Assembly: GCF_900312975.1 (NCBI RefSeq)
Contig: NZ_LT990039.1
Location: 496,001-560,000, forward strand
Reading direction: 5' to 3'
Length of the DNA: 64,000 nucleotides
Source: Massilistercora timonensis
Lineage (GTDB): Bacteria; Bacillota; Clostridia; Lachnospirales; Lachnospiraceae
The position numbers and the translations under genes were made by a program. The first letter of the stretch is position 1, and each line of letters opens with the position of its first letter. The notes under the pieces are model-generated. The model made no database searches. It saw only the letters and a list, made by a program, of their open reading frames with translations, and had not been told where the DNA came from. This document shows, piece by piece, positions 35,221 to 45,464 of this stretch.

Positions 35221-36843
35221 ATGACGAAGATCTACTCACCGGAAGAACTGAACAGTTTCAGCAGGGAAACACTCGTGGCAGTGATCCTGTCCATGCAGGA
35301 TCAGCTGGCCAGGCTGAATACAAACATGGAACGCCTGATCGAACAGATCGCATCTGCAAACAATCACCGTTATGGGCGCTCTTCCGAAAAGCTGGATGTG
35401 ATCGCCGGGCAGTTGGAACTGGAGCTCATCTTTAATGAAGCGGAAGCCCTGACCGAGACACTTTATGTCGTTGAACCCGCAGAAGAGGATGTGATCCAGG
35501 TCACGCGCCGGAAGAAAAAAGGGAAACGCGAAGAAGATCTTAAGGATCTTCCCGTGGAAGTCATTCCCCATACCCTTCCGGAAGAAAAGCTGCAGGAGAT
35601 CTTCGGCGCAGCTGGCTGGAAGCAGCTTCCGGATGAAGTCTATAAAAGAGTCCGGGTACAGCCGGCAGTTTACACAGTCGAAGAGCACCATGTGGCCGTG
35701 TATGCCGGAAAGGACAATCAGACGATCGTGAAAGCAGACCGTCCGAGGGAACTGCTCCGAAACAGCATCCTGACTCCCTCCCTGGCGGCAAGCATCCTGA
35801 ATGCCAAGTATGTCAACGGACTTCCCTTATATCGGATCAGCCAGGAATTCCTGCGCAATGACATCCATATCTCCCGGCAGGTAATGGCCAACTGGGTGAT
35901 CCAGTGTGCCGACCGGTATCTGGGGCCCCTTTATGATTACCTTCATAACAGGATGTACCTCTTCCATGTGCTGCAGGCCGATGAGACTCCGGTCAAAGTA
36001 TCGAAGGATGGGCGTCCGGCGAACAGTACGAGTTACATGAGGGTCTATCGGACGGGAATGGGATATGGAGATACCCCAATCATCCTGTATGAATACCAGA
36101 AGCCCCTGAAAGCAGACCATCCGCGGGAATTCCTGAAAGGGTTCACCGGTGTCGTTGTCTGCGACGGATACTCCGCCTACCGGAAGCTGGACCGGGAAAC
36201 CGAATCCATTGTCTTTGCAGGGTGCTGGACCCATGCGAGAAGATATTTCGCGGATGCCCTGAAAGCACTGCCGAAAAAGGAGTATGAGGCAGCCAAAGAT
36301 ACGGTCGCCTATGAAGCCATCAAACGGATCAGCGCGATCTATCATCTGGACAATCAGCTTGCTGATCTGAAACCGGACGATCGCAGGAAACAGCGGCAGA
36401 TCAACCTCAAACCTCTGGTGGAGGCTTTCTTTGCGTGGGCAAAAGAGATCAGGGAATCCGGCCGTCTGATCAAAGGTAAAACCCTGGAAGGGATCAACTA
36501 CTGCATCAACCAGGAAGAAGCATTAAAAGTATTCCTGGATGACGGTGAAATCCCGCTTGATAACAACGCAACGGAAGGCGCGCTGCGCAGTTTCTGCCTG
36601 CACAAGCATGCATGGAAGCTGATCGACAGTATCGACGGCGCGAAATCCAGTGCGATCGTCTACAGCATCACAGAAACGGCGAAGGCGAATAACCTGAATC
36701 CTTTCCGCTATCTGGAATACGTCCTGACAGTGATGAAGGACCACCAGGAAGATACGGATTACCGTTTTATGGAAGATCTGCTTCCCTGGTCTGGGCAGCT
36801 GCCGGAAATCTGCCGGAGCAAAACAAAAACAACAAATGTGTAA
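35221..36843 (+). CDS. tnpC: IS66 family transposase TnpC
   Basis: A 540-residue DDE transposase. It has an N-terminal coiled coil (about 1-45, leucine-zipper-like), the RYGRSSEKL motif, a central zinc-binding-type region, and catalytic residues in LQADETPVK, VVCDGYSAYRK and NNATEGALRSFCLHKHAWK. ORF and ribosome site (AAAGGAG, 10 nt upstream) are intact, so the element may still be active. Confidence 0.95.
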   Translation: MTKIYSPEELNSFSRETLVAVILSMQDQLARLNTNMERLIEQIASANNHRYGRSSEKLDVIAGQLELELIFNEAEALTETLYVVEPAEEDVIQVTRRKKKGKREEDLKDLPVEVIPHTLPEEKLQEIFGAAGWKQLPDEVYKRVRVQPAVYTVEEHHVAVYAGKDNQTIVKADRPRELLRNSILTPSLAASILNAKYVNGLPLYRISQEFLRNDIHISRQVMANWVIQCADRYLGPLYDYLHNRMYLFHVLQADETPVKVSKDGRPANSTSYMRVYRTGMGYGDTPIILYEYQKPLKADHPREFLKGFTGVVVCDGYSAYRKLDRETESIVFAGCWTHARRYFADALKALPKKEYEAAKDTVAYEAIKRISAIYHLDNQLADLKPDDRRKQRQINLKPLVEAFFAWAKEIRESGRLIKGKTLEGINYCINQEEALKVFLDDGEIPLDNNATEGALRSFCLHKHAWKLIDSIDGAKSSAIVYSITETAKANNLNPFRYLEYVLTVMKDHQEDTDYRFMEDLLPWSGQLPEICRSKTKTTNV

Positions 36844-36906
36844 ACCGGCCGCCGGGAAACGGCGGTCAAAAAATACGCTGGTACTTATGATTTACCGTGT
36901 ACGCCA

Positions 36907-39120
36907 GTTTAACTACCATACAAATTTACACTACTCTCAAACATATCCCGATTATCGCATTATCACAGCTTAGTTTAACTACCATACAAATTTACACTAC
37001 TCTCAAACCTGACCACGATGACAGCCCAGACAGCGCAGGTTTAACTACCATACAAATTTACACTACTCTCAAACCGACAGTGTCGCCGATGTCGCCAAAA
37101 ATGTGTTTAACTAGCATACAAATTTACACTACTCTCAAACCTCCACCATCCGACAGATGTGGGGGCTGATGTTTAACTACCATACAAATTTACACTACTC
37201 TCAAACCACATAGCTCAAATGTACCATCATTGTACTGTTTAACTACCATACAAATTTACACTACTCTCAAACTAAAACTCGGCAGATTGTTAGCGCAGAA
37301 GCGTTTAACTACCATACAAATTTACACTACTCTCAAACCTAGTGGATTTGTGAAAGCAAAGAACGATTGTTTAACTACCATACAAATTTACACTACTCTC
37401 AAACTAAAGTCGCAGTTTGTCGGCGTACGATACAGTTTAACTACCATACAAATTTACACTACTCTCAAACATAGACATCCGCTGTCCTGTCTCCGGGGTA
37501 GTTTAACTACCATACAAATTTACACTACTCTCAAACATGTTTCGCAAGCCTTGACTACCGCCGGAAGTTTAACTACCATACAAATTTACACTACTCTCAA
37601 ACAGCGTTCAGGAAAGCAATTAGAAAAGAAAGGTTTAACTACCATACAAATTTACACTACTCTCAAACAATCCTGTTACATGATGTTGATGTAACGGTGT
37701 TTAACTACCATACAAATTTACACTACTCTCAAACTGTCGCACAGTGTTCCATAGCTTTCATACAGTTTAACTACCATACAAATTTACACTACTCTCAAAC
37801 AGAGCCAATCCCTTTTATCCCTCCGGTAATGTTTAACTACCATACAAATTTACACTACTCTCAAACGGTATGTGAAAATAAAATATGCAGGAAATGGTTT
37901 AACTACCATACAAATTTACACTACTCTCAAACATACTTCCTATGCCTGTTCCCGTCTCTGGTGTTTAACTACCATACAAATTTACACTACTCTCAAACCA
38001 TACTGTGAGTACTATTTGCAATAATTGTGTTTAACTACCATACAAATTTACACTACTCTCAAACCCGATTCGTCTGTACAAAAAAGAGGGCGGGGTTTAA
38101 CTACCATACAAATTTACACTACTCTCAAACCCGCTATCCGCTTGTCCGGCTTCCACTCCGGTTTAACTACCATACAAATTTACACTACTCTCAAACGCGA
38201 GATGTTGGCAATTAAAAGAAATGCCTGTTTAACTACCATACAAATTTACACTACTCTCAAACCGGGAGGTGAAAGCATCGGTTATTTGTTGAGTTTAACT
38301 ACCATACAAATTTACACTACTCTCAAACCAAACGCTTTCTCTTCCTCCTGCGCTCTCTGTTTAACTACCATACAAATTTACACTACTCTCAAACTATGCC
38401 ATCAATGTTTAATTCCGCATTCGGGTTTAACTACCATACAAATTTACACTACTCTCAAACGAAGCATCACGTTGAATGGATTCCTTGCCGGTTTAACTAC
38501 CATACAAATTTACACTACTCTCAAACGAACAATTCAATAATTCTGTTCCAGAAGAAGTTTAACTACCATACAAATTTACACTACTCTCAAACTAAGGTCA
38601 GTTATGACAAGGGGACAGGAGAGTTTAACTACCATACAAATTTACACTACTCTCAAACGTATCTGAAGAAAAGGTATGGAATTAGTAAGTTTAACTACCA
38701 TACAAATTTACACTACTCTCAAACACGTTTGGTAAACAATAATAATCCAAGCCTGTTTAACTACCATACAAATTTACACTACTCTCAAACCTCAAAGATA
38801 GGATCTGCAGTACGGTCCGCGTTTAACTACCATACAAATTTACACTACTCTCAAACAAACGATCACCGTAACGCCGGCAGAAGGTTGTTTAACTACCATA
38901 CAAATTTACACTACTCTCAAACTTTTACAAACAGGCGCAGGGAGAGCAGGTAGTTTAACTACCATACAAATTTACACTACTCTCAAACCGCAGTTGGTCG
39001 ATCATCGCCTGCCCGCTGGTTTAACTACCATACAAATTTACACTACTCTCAAACTATGTTGAGTGAAGCCGCAGAAACAGGTCTGTTTAACTACCATACA
39101 AATTTACACTACTCTCAAAC
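36907..39120 (-). CRISPR. Type II-A CRISPR array, leader-proximal part (34 repeats)
   Basis: Thirty-four 36-bp repeats at an exact 66-bp period from 36907 to 39085, with 33 spacers of 30 bp. On the plus strand a repeat begins GTTTAACTACCATACAAATT and ends TACACTACTCTCAAAC. Read on the minus strand it begins GTTTGAGAGTAGTGTAAATT, which pairs with the anti-repeat near cas9, so crRNAs come from the minus strand. All copies are identical as far as I checked except one at 37105 (C to G at position 10). The leader end is at 39120, next to csn2. Confidence 0.98.
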
Positions 39121-39189
39121 CTCAAATTGTTCTCACCGAGCATCATATCACTACAAATATGGGCAAACTCATATGGCAGTTTTATTATA
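39121..39189 (-). promoter_or_regulatory. Type II-A array leader with anchoring sequence and promoter
   Basis: The 64 bp between csn2 and the first repeat end, on the minus strand, in ATTTGAG (39121-39127), the leader-anchoring sequence known to direct new spacers in type II-A arrays. An extended -10 box (TGTTATAAT; TATAAT at 39184-39189) overlaps the csn2 stop and could drive the array. No good -35 is seen. Confidence 0.75.
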
Positions 39190-39871
39190 ACACAGACGGT
39201 TCTATAACACATAAATCTTTATCAATAATTACAACATGTTCCTCTCTTAGATACTCATAACGATCCTGTGCCTCCAATATCAACAGACTAACCTTCTTAT
39301 AATTTGCCACTTCGTATAATTGCCTTCGTTCCTCCTTATCTAAGTATGAAAACAAATTAACGAAAATGAATAAATCTATTTTTAAAACTTCTGAAAAAAT
39401 TGCAATAACATCTGACAAATATTCTAAAAAAGTTTCTCCTTCTGGTCGAAAACGAAGATTCATTAGTTTTAGAAAATCTCGCACAGTAATTTCCATATCG
39501 TAATCCAGAGAATACTCCACATCTTGCGTCAAAAAATCAATTTGTTTTTCCATCTCACTCACAAACTCATTCCATTGCAACACTCGTTCTGAAGCCAACG
39601 TCATATTTTCTATATCTGAATATAAGGCATTCAACAATTTCTTTTGATTTAAATCCATGAAAAACGGATCAATAATCATCAATGCTTTTTTTGACATATT
39701 AACCGGATTCCCTTCTTTTGATAAAATCCAGTCCGTATCCTCTCCATCACACCCTTTTCTGATTTGACACACTATTTCAGAAAAAAACTTAGGTGATTCT
39801 ACCACCAATACCTCGATTTGATTTTCTTTCCATTCTATTAAACAAGGCAAATCTCTTGAAACAAGTTTCAT
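39185..39871 (-). CDS. csn2: Csn2, type II-A adaptation protein
   Basis: A 228-residue protein; in the family it forms a tetrameric ring that holds DNA ends and cooperates with Cas1-Cas2 and Cas9 in spacer acquisition. It matches the shorter Csn2 class in size and placement. Sequence landmarks are weak by eye (NLFSYLDKEERRQLYEVANY and SLLILEAQDRYEYL near the C-terminus), but position after cas2 with a 4-nt overlap and just before the leader is diagnostic of subtype II-A. Confidence 0.92.
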   Translation of the reverse strand: MKLVSRDLPCLIEWKENQIEVLVVESPKFFSEIVCQIRKGCDGEDTDWILSKEGNPVNMSKKALMIIDPFFMDLNQKKLLNALYSDIENMTLASERVLQWNEFVSEMEKQIDFLTQDVEYSLDYDMEITVRDFLKLMNLRFRPEGETFLEYLSDVIAIFSEVLKIDLFIFVNLFSYLDKEERRQLYEVANYKKVSLLILEAQDRYEYLREEHVVIIDKDLCVIEPSVL

Positions 39872-40188
39872 AAAATCACCAGCCTATCGTCACTGTTCAA
39901 CACCTCTGTCTGAACAGAACCCACTATAATTTCCATTTTTGAAAACTGTTTTTCTGTCAACGTCAATACTTGCACAAGTCCGTCTTCAGGCTTATTTTTT
40001 CTTATATTTCCTATCATCGCCTCAGCTGCTGTAAGATTTAAAACGATTTTATTATATATAGACTCCTGCATCATAATAAAACCATTTTTAACAAGAAACT
40101 TTCTAAATCGCGTATATTCTCTTAAATCATGTGAACTTGTCGTTGGGAGATCAAACATCACTATAATTCTCATATACCTATAATTCAT
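39868..40188 (-). CDS. cas2: Cas2 (type II-A)
   Basis: A 106-residue protein with the Cas2 ferredoxin-like start MRIIVMFDLPTTSSHDLREY and RFRKFLVKNGFIMMQESIYNK. It is the structural partner of Cas1 in spacer integration. It overlaps cas1 by 11 nt and csn2 by 4 nt, so the four genes are one operon. Confidence 0.96.
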   Translation of the reverse strand: MNYRYMRIIVMFDLPTTSSHDLREYTRFRKFLVKNGFIMMQESIYNKIVLNLTAAEAMIGNIRKNKPEDGLVQVLTLTEKQFSKMEIIVGSVQTEVLNSDDRLVIL

Positions 40189-41050
40189 ATTTGTAAAACT
40201 TTATTTGTGATATATCCCTATCATTAATGGCATCAAATACACTTTTACAATATATTTTAAGCGCATTGATTACATAGTTTCTCTTTCCATCAATTACAAT
40301 TTCTTCATTAAGGATATTCAATATCTCCATTTTTTCGTCATGTTCAAATTTGTTCGGCCGTAATTGATATACTTTTCTATCAACCAGTACACGAAAAGGT
40401 TCCATCAGATCAGAACCCAGGTTAAAAGTATTGAACATATTATCATGAAAAAGCCCTATCTGAGTTAAATATCCATTCGCAACAATTTCTCGATTCACAG
40501 TAGACAATATAATCCCGTACCCATAGTTAAGCGCAGCATTGATCGGAATATCTGATGTTCTGGAAAACTCCATTCCAAATACCGCATTAAAATATACTTT
40601 TGCTGCGTGCCCTTCCCGATTAGTGCTGTCTCCAGGTTGTATTTCCCGCAGATATCCCTCTAATAAATTACTTTCTTCTTTGCCCAAATCTTCCAAGAAG
40701 CTTTTCTGATTCCGTATTTTTTCTGAAACAATTTCCGTCCATATAATTCGTTTAATATCTTCCGACCACTCTATCTGTTTGCGAATCTTAGCACTCGTAT
40801 CATGACTTCCATAATATCCCACCAATTCAGAACTTGGATTTCTTTTTTCATCACAGAAAATAACTTTTATCTTTCGTTTTGTCAATTCACATAGTAAACC
40901 AGCGGTAATGGATACGGCAGTAGTTTCAACCATAAGAAGCGCTATTTCACTCATATGTATTTTGGTGATTCTATCCTGCCGTATCACCATATACTCCATT
41001 TTATATTCCAGTTTTGCACTATTAGAAATGACAACAATCCGCCAACTCAT
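40178..41050 (-). CDS. cas1: Cas1 (type II-A integrase)
   Basis: A 290-residue integrase that inserts spacers at the leader end. Conserved metal-binding residues are visible: Glu in NREGHAAKVYF, His in IGLFHDN, and the acidic residues of NLGSDLMEPFR. Length matches type II Cas1. The start overlaps the cas9 stop by 4 nt. Confidence 0.97.
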   Translation of the reverse strand: MSWRIVVISNSAKLEYKMEYMVIRQDRITKIHMSEIALLMVETTAVSITAGLLCELTKRKIKVIFCDEKRNPSSELVGYYGSHDTSAKIRKQIEWSEDIKRIIWTEIVSEKIRNQKSFLEDLGKEESNLLEGYLREIQPGDSTNREGHAAKVYFNAVFGMEFSRTSDIPINAALNYGYGIILSTVNREIVANGYLTQIGLFHDNMFNTFNLGSDLMEPFRVLVDRKVYQLRPNKFEHDEKMEILNILNEEIVIDGKRNYVINALKIYCKSVFDAINDRDISQIKFYKYEL

Positions 41051-44000
41051 ACTGTCTGCAGATCGACAACCTGCATATATAATCCTGTAACTGACAGATG
41101 TATAAGCTTTGCATCCTTTGCCTTAGAAATAAGCGAGGCTTTTTTTGTCGTACCAGAATCTTTACTTTCTCCCAGTTGCAATAGATTTGATGTGATTGGT
41201 TTGCACTGCATTAGATGTAGAATCTCGTTAAGCACTTCGCACTGCTTTTCTACTTCAAGCTTCTCAAATCTATCTCTTTTAGCACGCAATTGTTTCACAG
41301 GATTTGCCGGTCTAAATTTGTAAATAGTATCAGACAGTTTATCATAAAAGATATCGTATAATTCCAAATTTTCACTTTTGCTAATTCCGTCATATTCATT
41401 TATCAACAGAATAGTTCTTTTGTCTGTCCGTGATGAATTTCTTTCGATGTACTTTTCAAGTTTTTTAATATATTCTTCCCACTTTTGGGGCATAAGAAGT
41501 TGCACCGCTCCTTGCAATGACAGCTGTTTCCCAATTCCTGTTGTTCCTCTCAAATGCATTGGAAAACCGTCTATAATCAAATATGCATTCTTGCGTATTT
41601 TAGGAATAATTATTTTTACGTTTTTTAATCCACCCGTTTCTTCAAAATATTTTACCGCAACATTTTCATCCTTTTCCACTTTTGCTTTTAGATACAGTGG
41701 AACCGCCTCAATACTCCGTTGCTTTTTCCCCTTTTTATCTTCACTTTCCAGCAGGCAGAAATATGCGGGAGTAAGAGATTTATAACCTCCATATACTGAC
41801 ACATCCATGCCTTTCTTGATAGGAACCGAGGCATTTGCATCTTTGCGCACCGGATTTTGATCAAAAAGTCCTCCCTTATTTTCGATCTCTTGCCTTGTAT
41901 ATTGTATATCTCTCTTATCGTAATTCTTTCTTATTGTTTGAATGGTTCCATTGTTTCCTTTTGTCCAAACATTGTTCCCTCTGACGATCACATCTTTATT
42001 AAAGACCTGATTCAGACTATAATCCCTGTCTTTCTCCTTTCGCAGCCAAACCAGAGGATTGCTTGTAAATTTTGCATTATAAACATTGCCGACAACAATA
42101 TTAAGGTACGCATCTTTAGCATGATGATAGTCATTAAGACTTCTTGATTTTACTCTTTCGAGCTGTCGATGCCGAAAATCAGCAACCACTTCTCCCTTAA
42201 CATAAACAATCTGTGATTGCTCATATATCTGTTTAAAAAGACTGATTACCATTTTGCTTGACTGACCTGCTTCTACCAGCTGTCTGTTGATGAAGCCTGC
42301 CAATTCTTCATCTGTCAAAGGAGTTTTCCTCATTAATCTCCGATACTTTTCATCAGATATAAAACCCTTATCATTAAGCATTTTCCAAAAACCATACATC
42401 TTATGTTGAATATCTTCTGATATTGTACCATTTCCTTTTTTAGCATTTATTTCTCTTTTTACTAATACCAGATTGTCTAAACTATCATCCTTCGTTTTTG
42501 ACTGAGGATAAATGTGATCTCTGTCATAAACCTGAGCATCTGATAACCTGGAAAGATCTATTGCCTCTCCTGAATACATACATCTTCCCATTTGTGTGTA
42601 GTACAAATACAGTTTAATACTTCTAAAATCACTTTCTGGCCGGTCTTCCAGTTCCCGTTTCCAGTCTCGCTCTTCTTCCTTACATTTCTGATATAACTGA
42701 AGAAGCTGATTTTTTCTGGAATCTTTCCTTCCGGAATCACCCTTTTTGGCTTTGTTTGTTCTGGTTACTTCTACAAAAATCTTTTTGGCCTGTTTCCCCA
42801 TAATTTTTCGTATTTCTTCTGCTATGAGAATAACCTGCCAAACTGCTCTTTTTACAGAAGGAGACATCGGAAGATCTTTCATAAGATTATCGTAACTAAT
42901 TGAAGTAATCTCTCCCCGGCTTTCTGCATTCTCCTTTTCTATTATTTCAAGAAGATTATACTTTTGACTCAAAAGTTGCATAAGATTATCGTTTGTTTTT
43001 CTTAATGCCTGCATGACATTAAAAATTTCTCCCGTTTCTCTGTCAGCAAATTCAAGACCACATAAAAATTTTTCCGAAAGTCTTCCCCACCCCTGGTATT
43101 TTAATCTGCATACCTTTTTCAGTTCATCATCTGAAATGGCTTTTTCATCATAATTTTTCCTGATGACTCTCCTAAGCATTTTTTCTTCTTCGCCATATAA
43201 TGTAATCCACAGAATTATCTTTTCTACCATTTGACGGACAGAATATTCTTTCATTCTTTCCCCAAAAATCTTCTTAAAATCAAGATAAGACGTAAGGGAC
43301 CCTTTAAAGTTACCATCAAACCCAGATAAATTAGCATTTTTCAGGTCATATCCTTCTGATATCAGGAAATTGGATAACATCTTCCCGCTAACTTTCTTTT
43401 TCTTAGAAAACAGCTCATTAAATACTTTTTCTTTCGTCTCGATAGAAAGTTTATCTGCTCCTAATTTCACATTATTCAATTCATTCCAAACCATAAATTC
43501 AGAATATAGCATGGAATATTTCGGCAGCACATCTTCTATTTCCAGGTAGGTACACTTATTTGTCATCCTCCTGATAAATTTTTCTGCAGATTCATCTATA
43601 TTGACTTTCTCTTCAAAATTCCAGGGAGTAATTTCCCCTTCTTTACTATCTGCATTTTTAACGATCCATGCATTTTTGCTGCCATTTGCATTAAGAGGTC
43701 CTACGTAATAAGGAATTCTAAACGAGAAAAGCTTTAAAATTTTCTCAGATATAGTTATTCCGTCATCATCTTTCTGCATAAGAAATGGAAGATACTTGCC
43801 TGCCTTTTCCAGTATCTTTTTTAATTCAAGTTCATGAATCTGATAAGGAATCACCCCATTATCTTTTGAAACCTGTAATGGTAAGAATGTGTCCTTTTCT
43901 ATCTCCTGTAAAATGTATTCACAGATTTCCTGTGCACTTCCATCCTGTTTTGCTTTTTCGATCAGTTTCTTAACTTCTTTTACAAACTCATCATGCGAAC

Positions 44001-45126
44001 ACCTTTTTACCGCTATTTTATCACCTGCCTGCATAGTATAGCCGACATACGCAGGATAATTAATCTTCCCAGGTTTCTGGAAAAATGCCCGATATGTTTC
44101 TCTGTCATACGAGAGAGCAGTTTTTAAAAGCTTAAGATCTTTCTGATGCTTATCGTAAAGATTTACCTTCGCAATAGAAAGATATACCTTTTCACCTTCT
44201 TTTCCTCCAGATAAAATCTCTGAAAGGATTGTCCAATCATACACGCTTTTAATCGTATCAAGGATATTACATCTTTCCTGTAAAAACTCCTCAAGTTCTG
44301 GACGGATCTCATCATAGGATACTTCTGCAAAAGAAATACTGTTCTTTGCCTCTTCCTTTAATCCGTCATCTTGAAAAACATCTGAAAGTTTACACTTGGA
44401 TCCACAGATTAAACCAACAATCGCCTTCATCTGCTTATCCTGCTTTTCAACATTTAACAACTCAATAGCTTTTGCCTGCTTATCTCTCTTGGTAGTCTGT
44501 TTATCCTTTAACACTTCTGCGAGCCTATCTTCTGAAGCGCACGTTAACTCAATTTCCAGATCATCTTTAAGGCAATTCTTTAATGTTTCAAACGCTGTAT
44601 GAAAAGATGTTGCATTTTCTGCCGACCCGTGAAACAAAAAATGCCCCCTATGTTTTACAATATGATGAATTGCCAGATAAACAAGACGTATATCAAAAGC
44701 CTTATCTTCTGTCATAAGTGCTTTTCTCAAATGATATATAGTAGGATATTCTTTATAATAGTCATGATCTGTATAGTCGTCATCATTAAACAGTGTATAA
44801 ATATGTCCATCCGAACGATCTTGTGAAACCAGAGGGCTTTCTTTCAATTTCATAAAAAAGTTAGGATCAACCTTTGAAATCTCTTCTGCAAAAAGCTCCT
44901 GCAAAAGCTGAATCCGCCATTTTCTTCGTGCAATCCGCCTCCTGTTTGTTCGAAACACTCTTCTTTCTGCCGCCGTATGGGCTTCATCAAACAACCGGAT
45001 TCCCCACATGTTTTTCCCATGAAATTTGAGAATATTATAATTATCATCTGTTACTGCCCATCCAACGGAATCCGTTCCAATGTCAAACCCTAAATAATAA
45101 TCTTTTCCTCTCGTCAGCCTCGTCAT
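41047..45126 (-). CDS. cas9: Cas9 nuclease, subtype II-A
   Basis: A 1,359-residue RNA-guided DNA endonuclease, close to the length of SpyCas9. RuvC-I is YYLGFDIGTDSVGWAVTD with Asp15. The arginine-rich bridge helix is RRVFRTNRRRIARRKWR. RuvC-II is KKIFVEVTRT with Glu786. The HNH domain has YDRDHIYPQSKTKDDSLDN with His871. RuvC-III is HHAKDAYLNIVVGN with Asp1005. The C-terminal PAM-interacting part is present to the end. All catalytic residues are intact, so it should be an active nuclease. AAAGGAG seven nt before the ATG supports the start. PAM cannot be read from sequence. Confidence 0.98.
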   Translation of the reverse strand: MTRLTRGKDYYLGFDIGTDSVGWAVTDDNYNILKFHGKNMWGIRLFDEAHTAAERRVFRTNRRRIARRKWRIQLLQELFAEEISKVDPNFFMKLKESPLVSQDRSDGHIYTLFNDDDYTDHDYYKEYPTIYHLRKALMTEDKAFDIRLVYLAIHHIVKHRGHFLFHGSAENATSFHTAFETLKNCLKDDLEIELTCASEDRLAEVLKDKQTTKRDKQAKAIELLNVEKQDKQMKAIVGLICGSKCKLSDVFQDDGLKEEAKNSISFAEVSYDEIRPELEEFLQERCNILDTIKSVYDWTILSEILSGGKEGEKVYLSIAKVNLYDKHQKDLKLLKTALSYDRETYRAFFQKPGKINYPAYVGYTMQAGDKIAVKRCSHDEFVKEVKKLIEKAKQDGSAQEICEYILQEIEKDTFLPLQVSKDNGVIPYQIHELELKKILEKAGKYLPFLMQKDDDGITISEKILKLFSFRIPYYVGPLNANGSKNAWIVKNADSKEGEITPWNFEEKVNIDESAEKFIRRMTNKCTYLEIEDVLPKYSMLYSEFMVWNELNNVKLGADKLSIETKEKVFNELFSKKKKVSGKMLSNFLISEGYDLKNANLSGFDGNFKGSLTSYLDFKKIFGERMKEYSVRQMVEKIILWITLYGEEEKMLRRVIRKNYDEKAISDDELKKVCRLKYQGWGRLSEKFLCGLEFADRETGEIFNVMQALRKTNDNLMQLLSQKYNLLEIIEKENAESRGEITSISYDNLMKDLPMSPSVKRAVWQVILIAEEIRKIMGKQAKKIFVEVTRTNKAKKGDSGRKDSRKNQLLQLYQKCKEEERDWKRELEDRPESDFRSIKLYLYYTQMGRCMYSGEAIDLSRLSDAQVYDRDHIYPQSKTKDDSLDNLVLVKREINAKKGNGTISEDIQHKMYGFWKMLNDKGFISDEKYRRLMRKTPLTDEELAGFINRQLVEAGQSSKMVISLFKQIYEQSQIVYVKGEVVADFRHRQLERVKSRSLNDYHHAKDAYLNIVVGNVYNAKFTSNPLVWLRKEKDRDYSLNQVFNKDVIVRGNNVWTKGNNGTIQTIRKNYDKRDIQYTRQEIENKGGLFDQNPVRKDANASVPIKKGMDVSVYGGYKSLTPAYFCLLESEDKKGKKQRSIEAVPLYLKAKVEKDENVAVKYFEETGGLKNVKIIIPKIRKNAYLIIDGFPMHLRGTTGIGKQLSLQGAVQLLMPQKWEEYIKKLEKYIERNSSRTDKRTILLINEYDGISKSENLELYDIFYDKLSDTIYKFRPANPVKQLRAKRDRFEKLEVEKQCEVLNEILHLMQCKPITSNLLQLGESKDSGTTKKASLISKAKDAKLIHLSVTGLYMQVVDLQTV

Positions 45127-45155
45127 TTTATTTCTCCTTTTCTTTTTATAAAATC

Positions 45156-45183
45156 TTGACAGATTTATTTTTTTGATTATAAT
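45156..45183 (+). promoter_or_regulatory. tracrRNA promoter, divergent from cas9
   Basis: TTGACA (45156-45161), 16-bp spacer, TATAAT (45178-45183): both consensus boxes. Transcription would start near 45190 and run away from cas9. Confidence 0.85.
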
Positions 45184-45189
45184 ATTATT

Positions 45190-45313
45190 TAACTCATAGC
45201 TTTAACTACCATATGAGTTTACACTACAAGTTCAAATAACGATTTATCGAAATCGTCCGAAAGGACTAATCACAGTGTGATTATAAGGGACTCGCCTCTG
45301 GCGAGTTTTTTAT
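45190..45313 (+). ncRNA. tracrRNA
   Basis: The anti-repeat (about 45201-45236: TTTAACTACCATATGAGTTT, then ACACTACAAGTTCAAAT) pairs with the crRNA repeat. GTTTGA/TCAAAT form the lower stem, a small bulge follows, and then a long upper stem around AGTGTAAA. Downstream come stems CGATTT/AAATCG, GTCC-GAAA-GGAC and TAATCAC/GTGATTA. A terminator hairpin ACTCGCC/GGCGAGT with T6 ends it at about 45313. Together with its consensus promoter this is a complete tracrRNA gene for the adjacent Cas9. Confidence 0.93.
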
Positions 45314-45384
45314 TGCGGCTTTTTAATGCTTTCTTTGCTTATTATATCATAATTGCAGTATTGAATATAAAAAACAAAATGTAT

Positions 45385-45464
45385 TTATTCCCAAATAGAA
45401 TGTTTTTTTATTTGCTGTTGCTCCATTTGTTCTTTCATAAATTGCCGATTATACTCCTCCGCAT
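45385..45464 (-). pseudogene. 3' end of the XRE-type regulator gene, severed by IS21
   Basis: Read on the minus strand after the IS21 left end, codons give EEYNRQFMKEQMEQQQIKKH, then SIWE and a TAA at 45385. Joined to the fragment at 50568-51376 across one copy of the 4-bp duplication, the frame is restored exactly. See the 5' part for the protein. Confidence 0.85.

Larger units (their letters stand above)
34102..36902 (+). mobile_element. IS66-family insertion sequence inside the CRISPR array
   Basis: The 2,801-bp element has near-perfect terminal inverted repeats: left GTATACGGTAAATCATTAGT and right, read inward, GTACACGGTAAATCATAAGT. It is flanked by an 8-bp duplication GCCAGTTT (34094-34101 and 36903-36910), the length typical of IS66. 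It encodes the three family genes tnpA, tnpB and tnpC on the plus strand, all intact. The duplication covers the last four bases of a spacer and the first four of the next repeat. Between tnpB and tnpC (34933-35220) there are two inverted repeats but no gene. Confidence 0.97.

Noticed and set aside
36897-39260. Plus-strand frames with repeating LTTIQIYTTLK or FNYHTNLHYSQT peptides
   Set aside because: These are translations of the CRISPR repeats themselves, not proteins.
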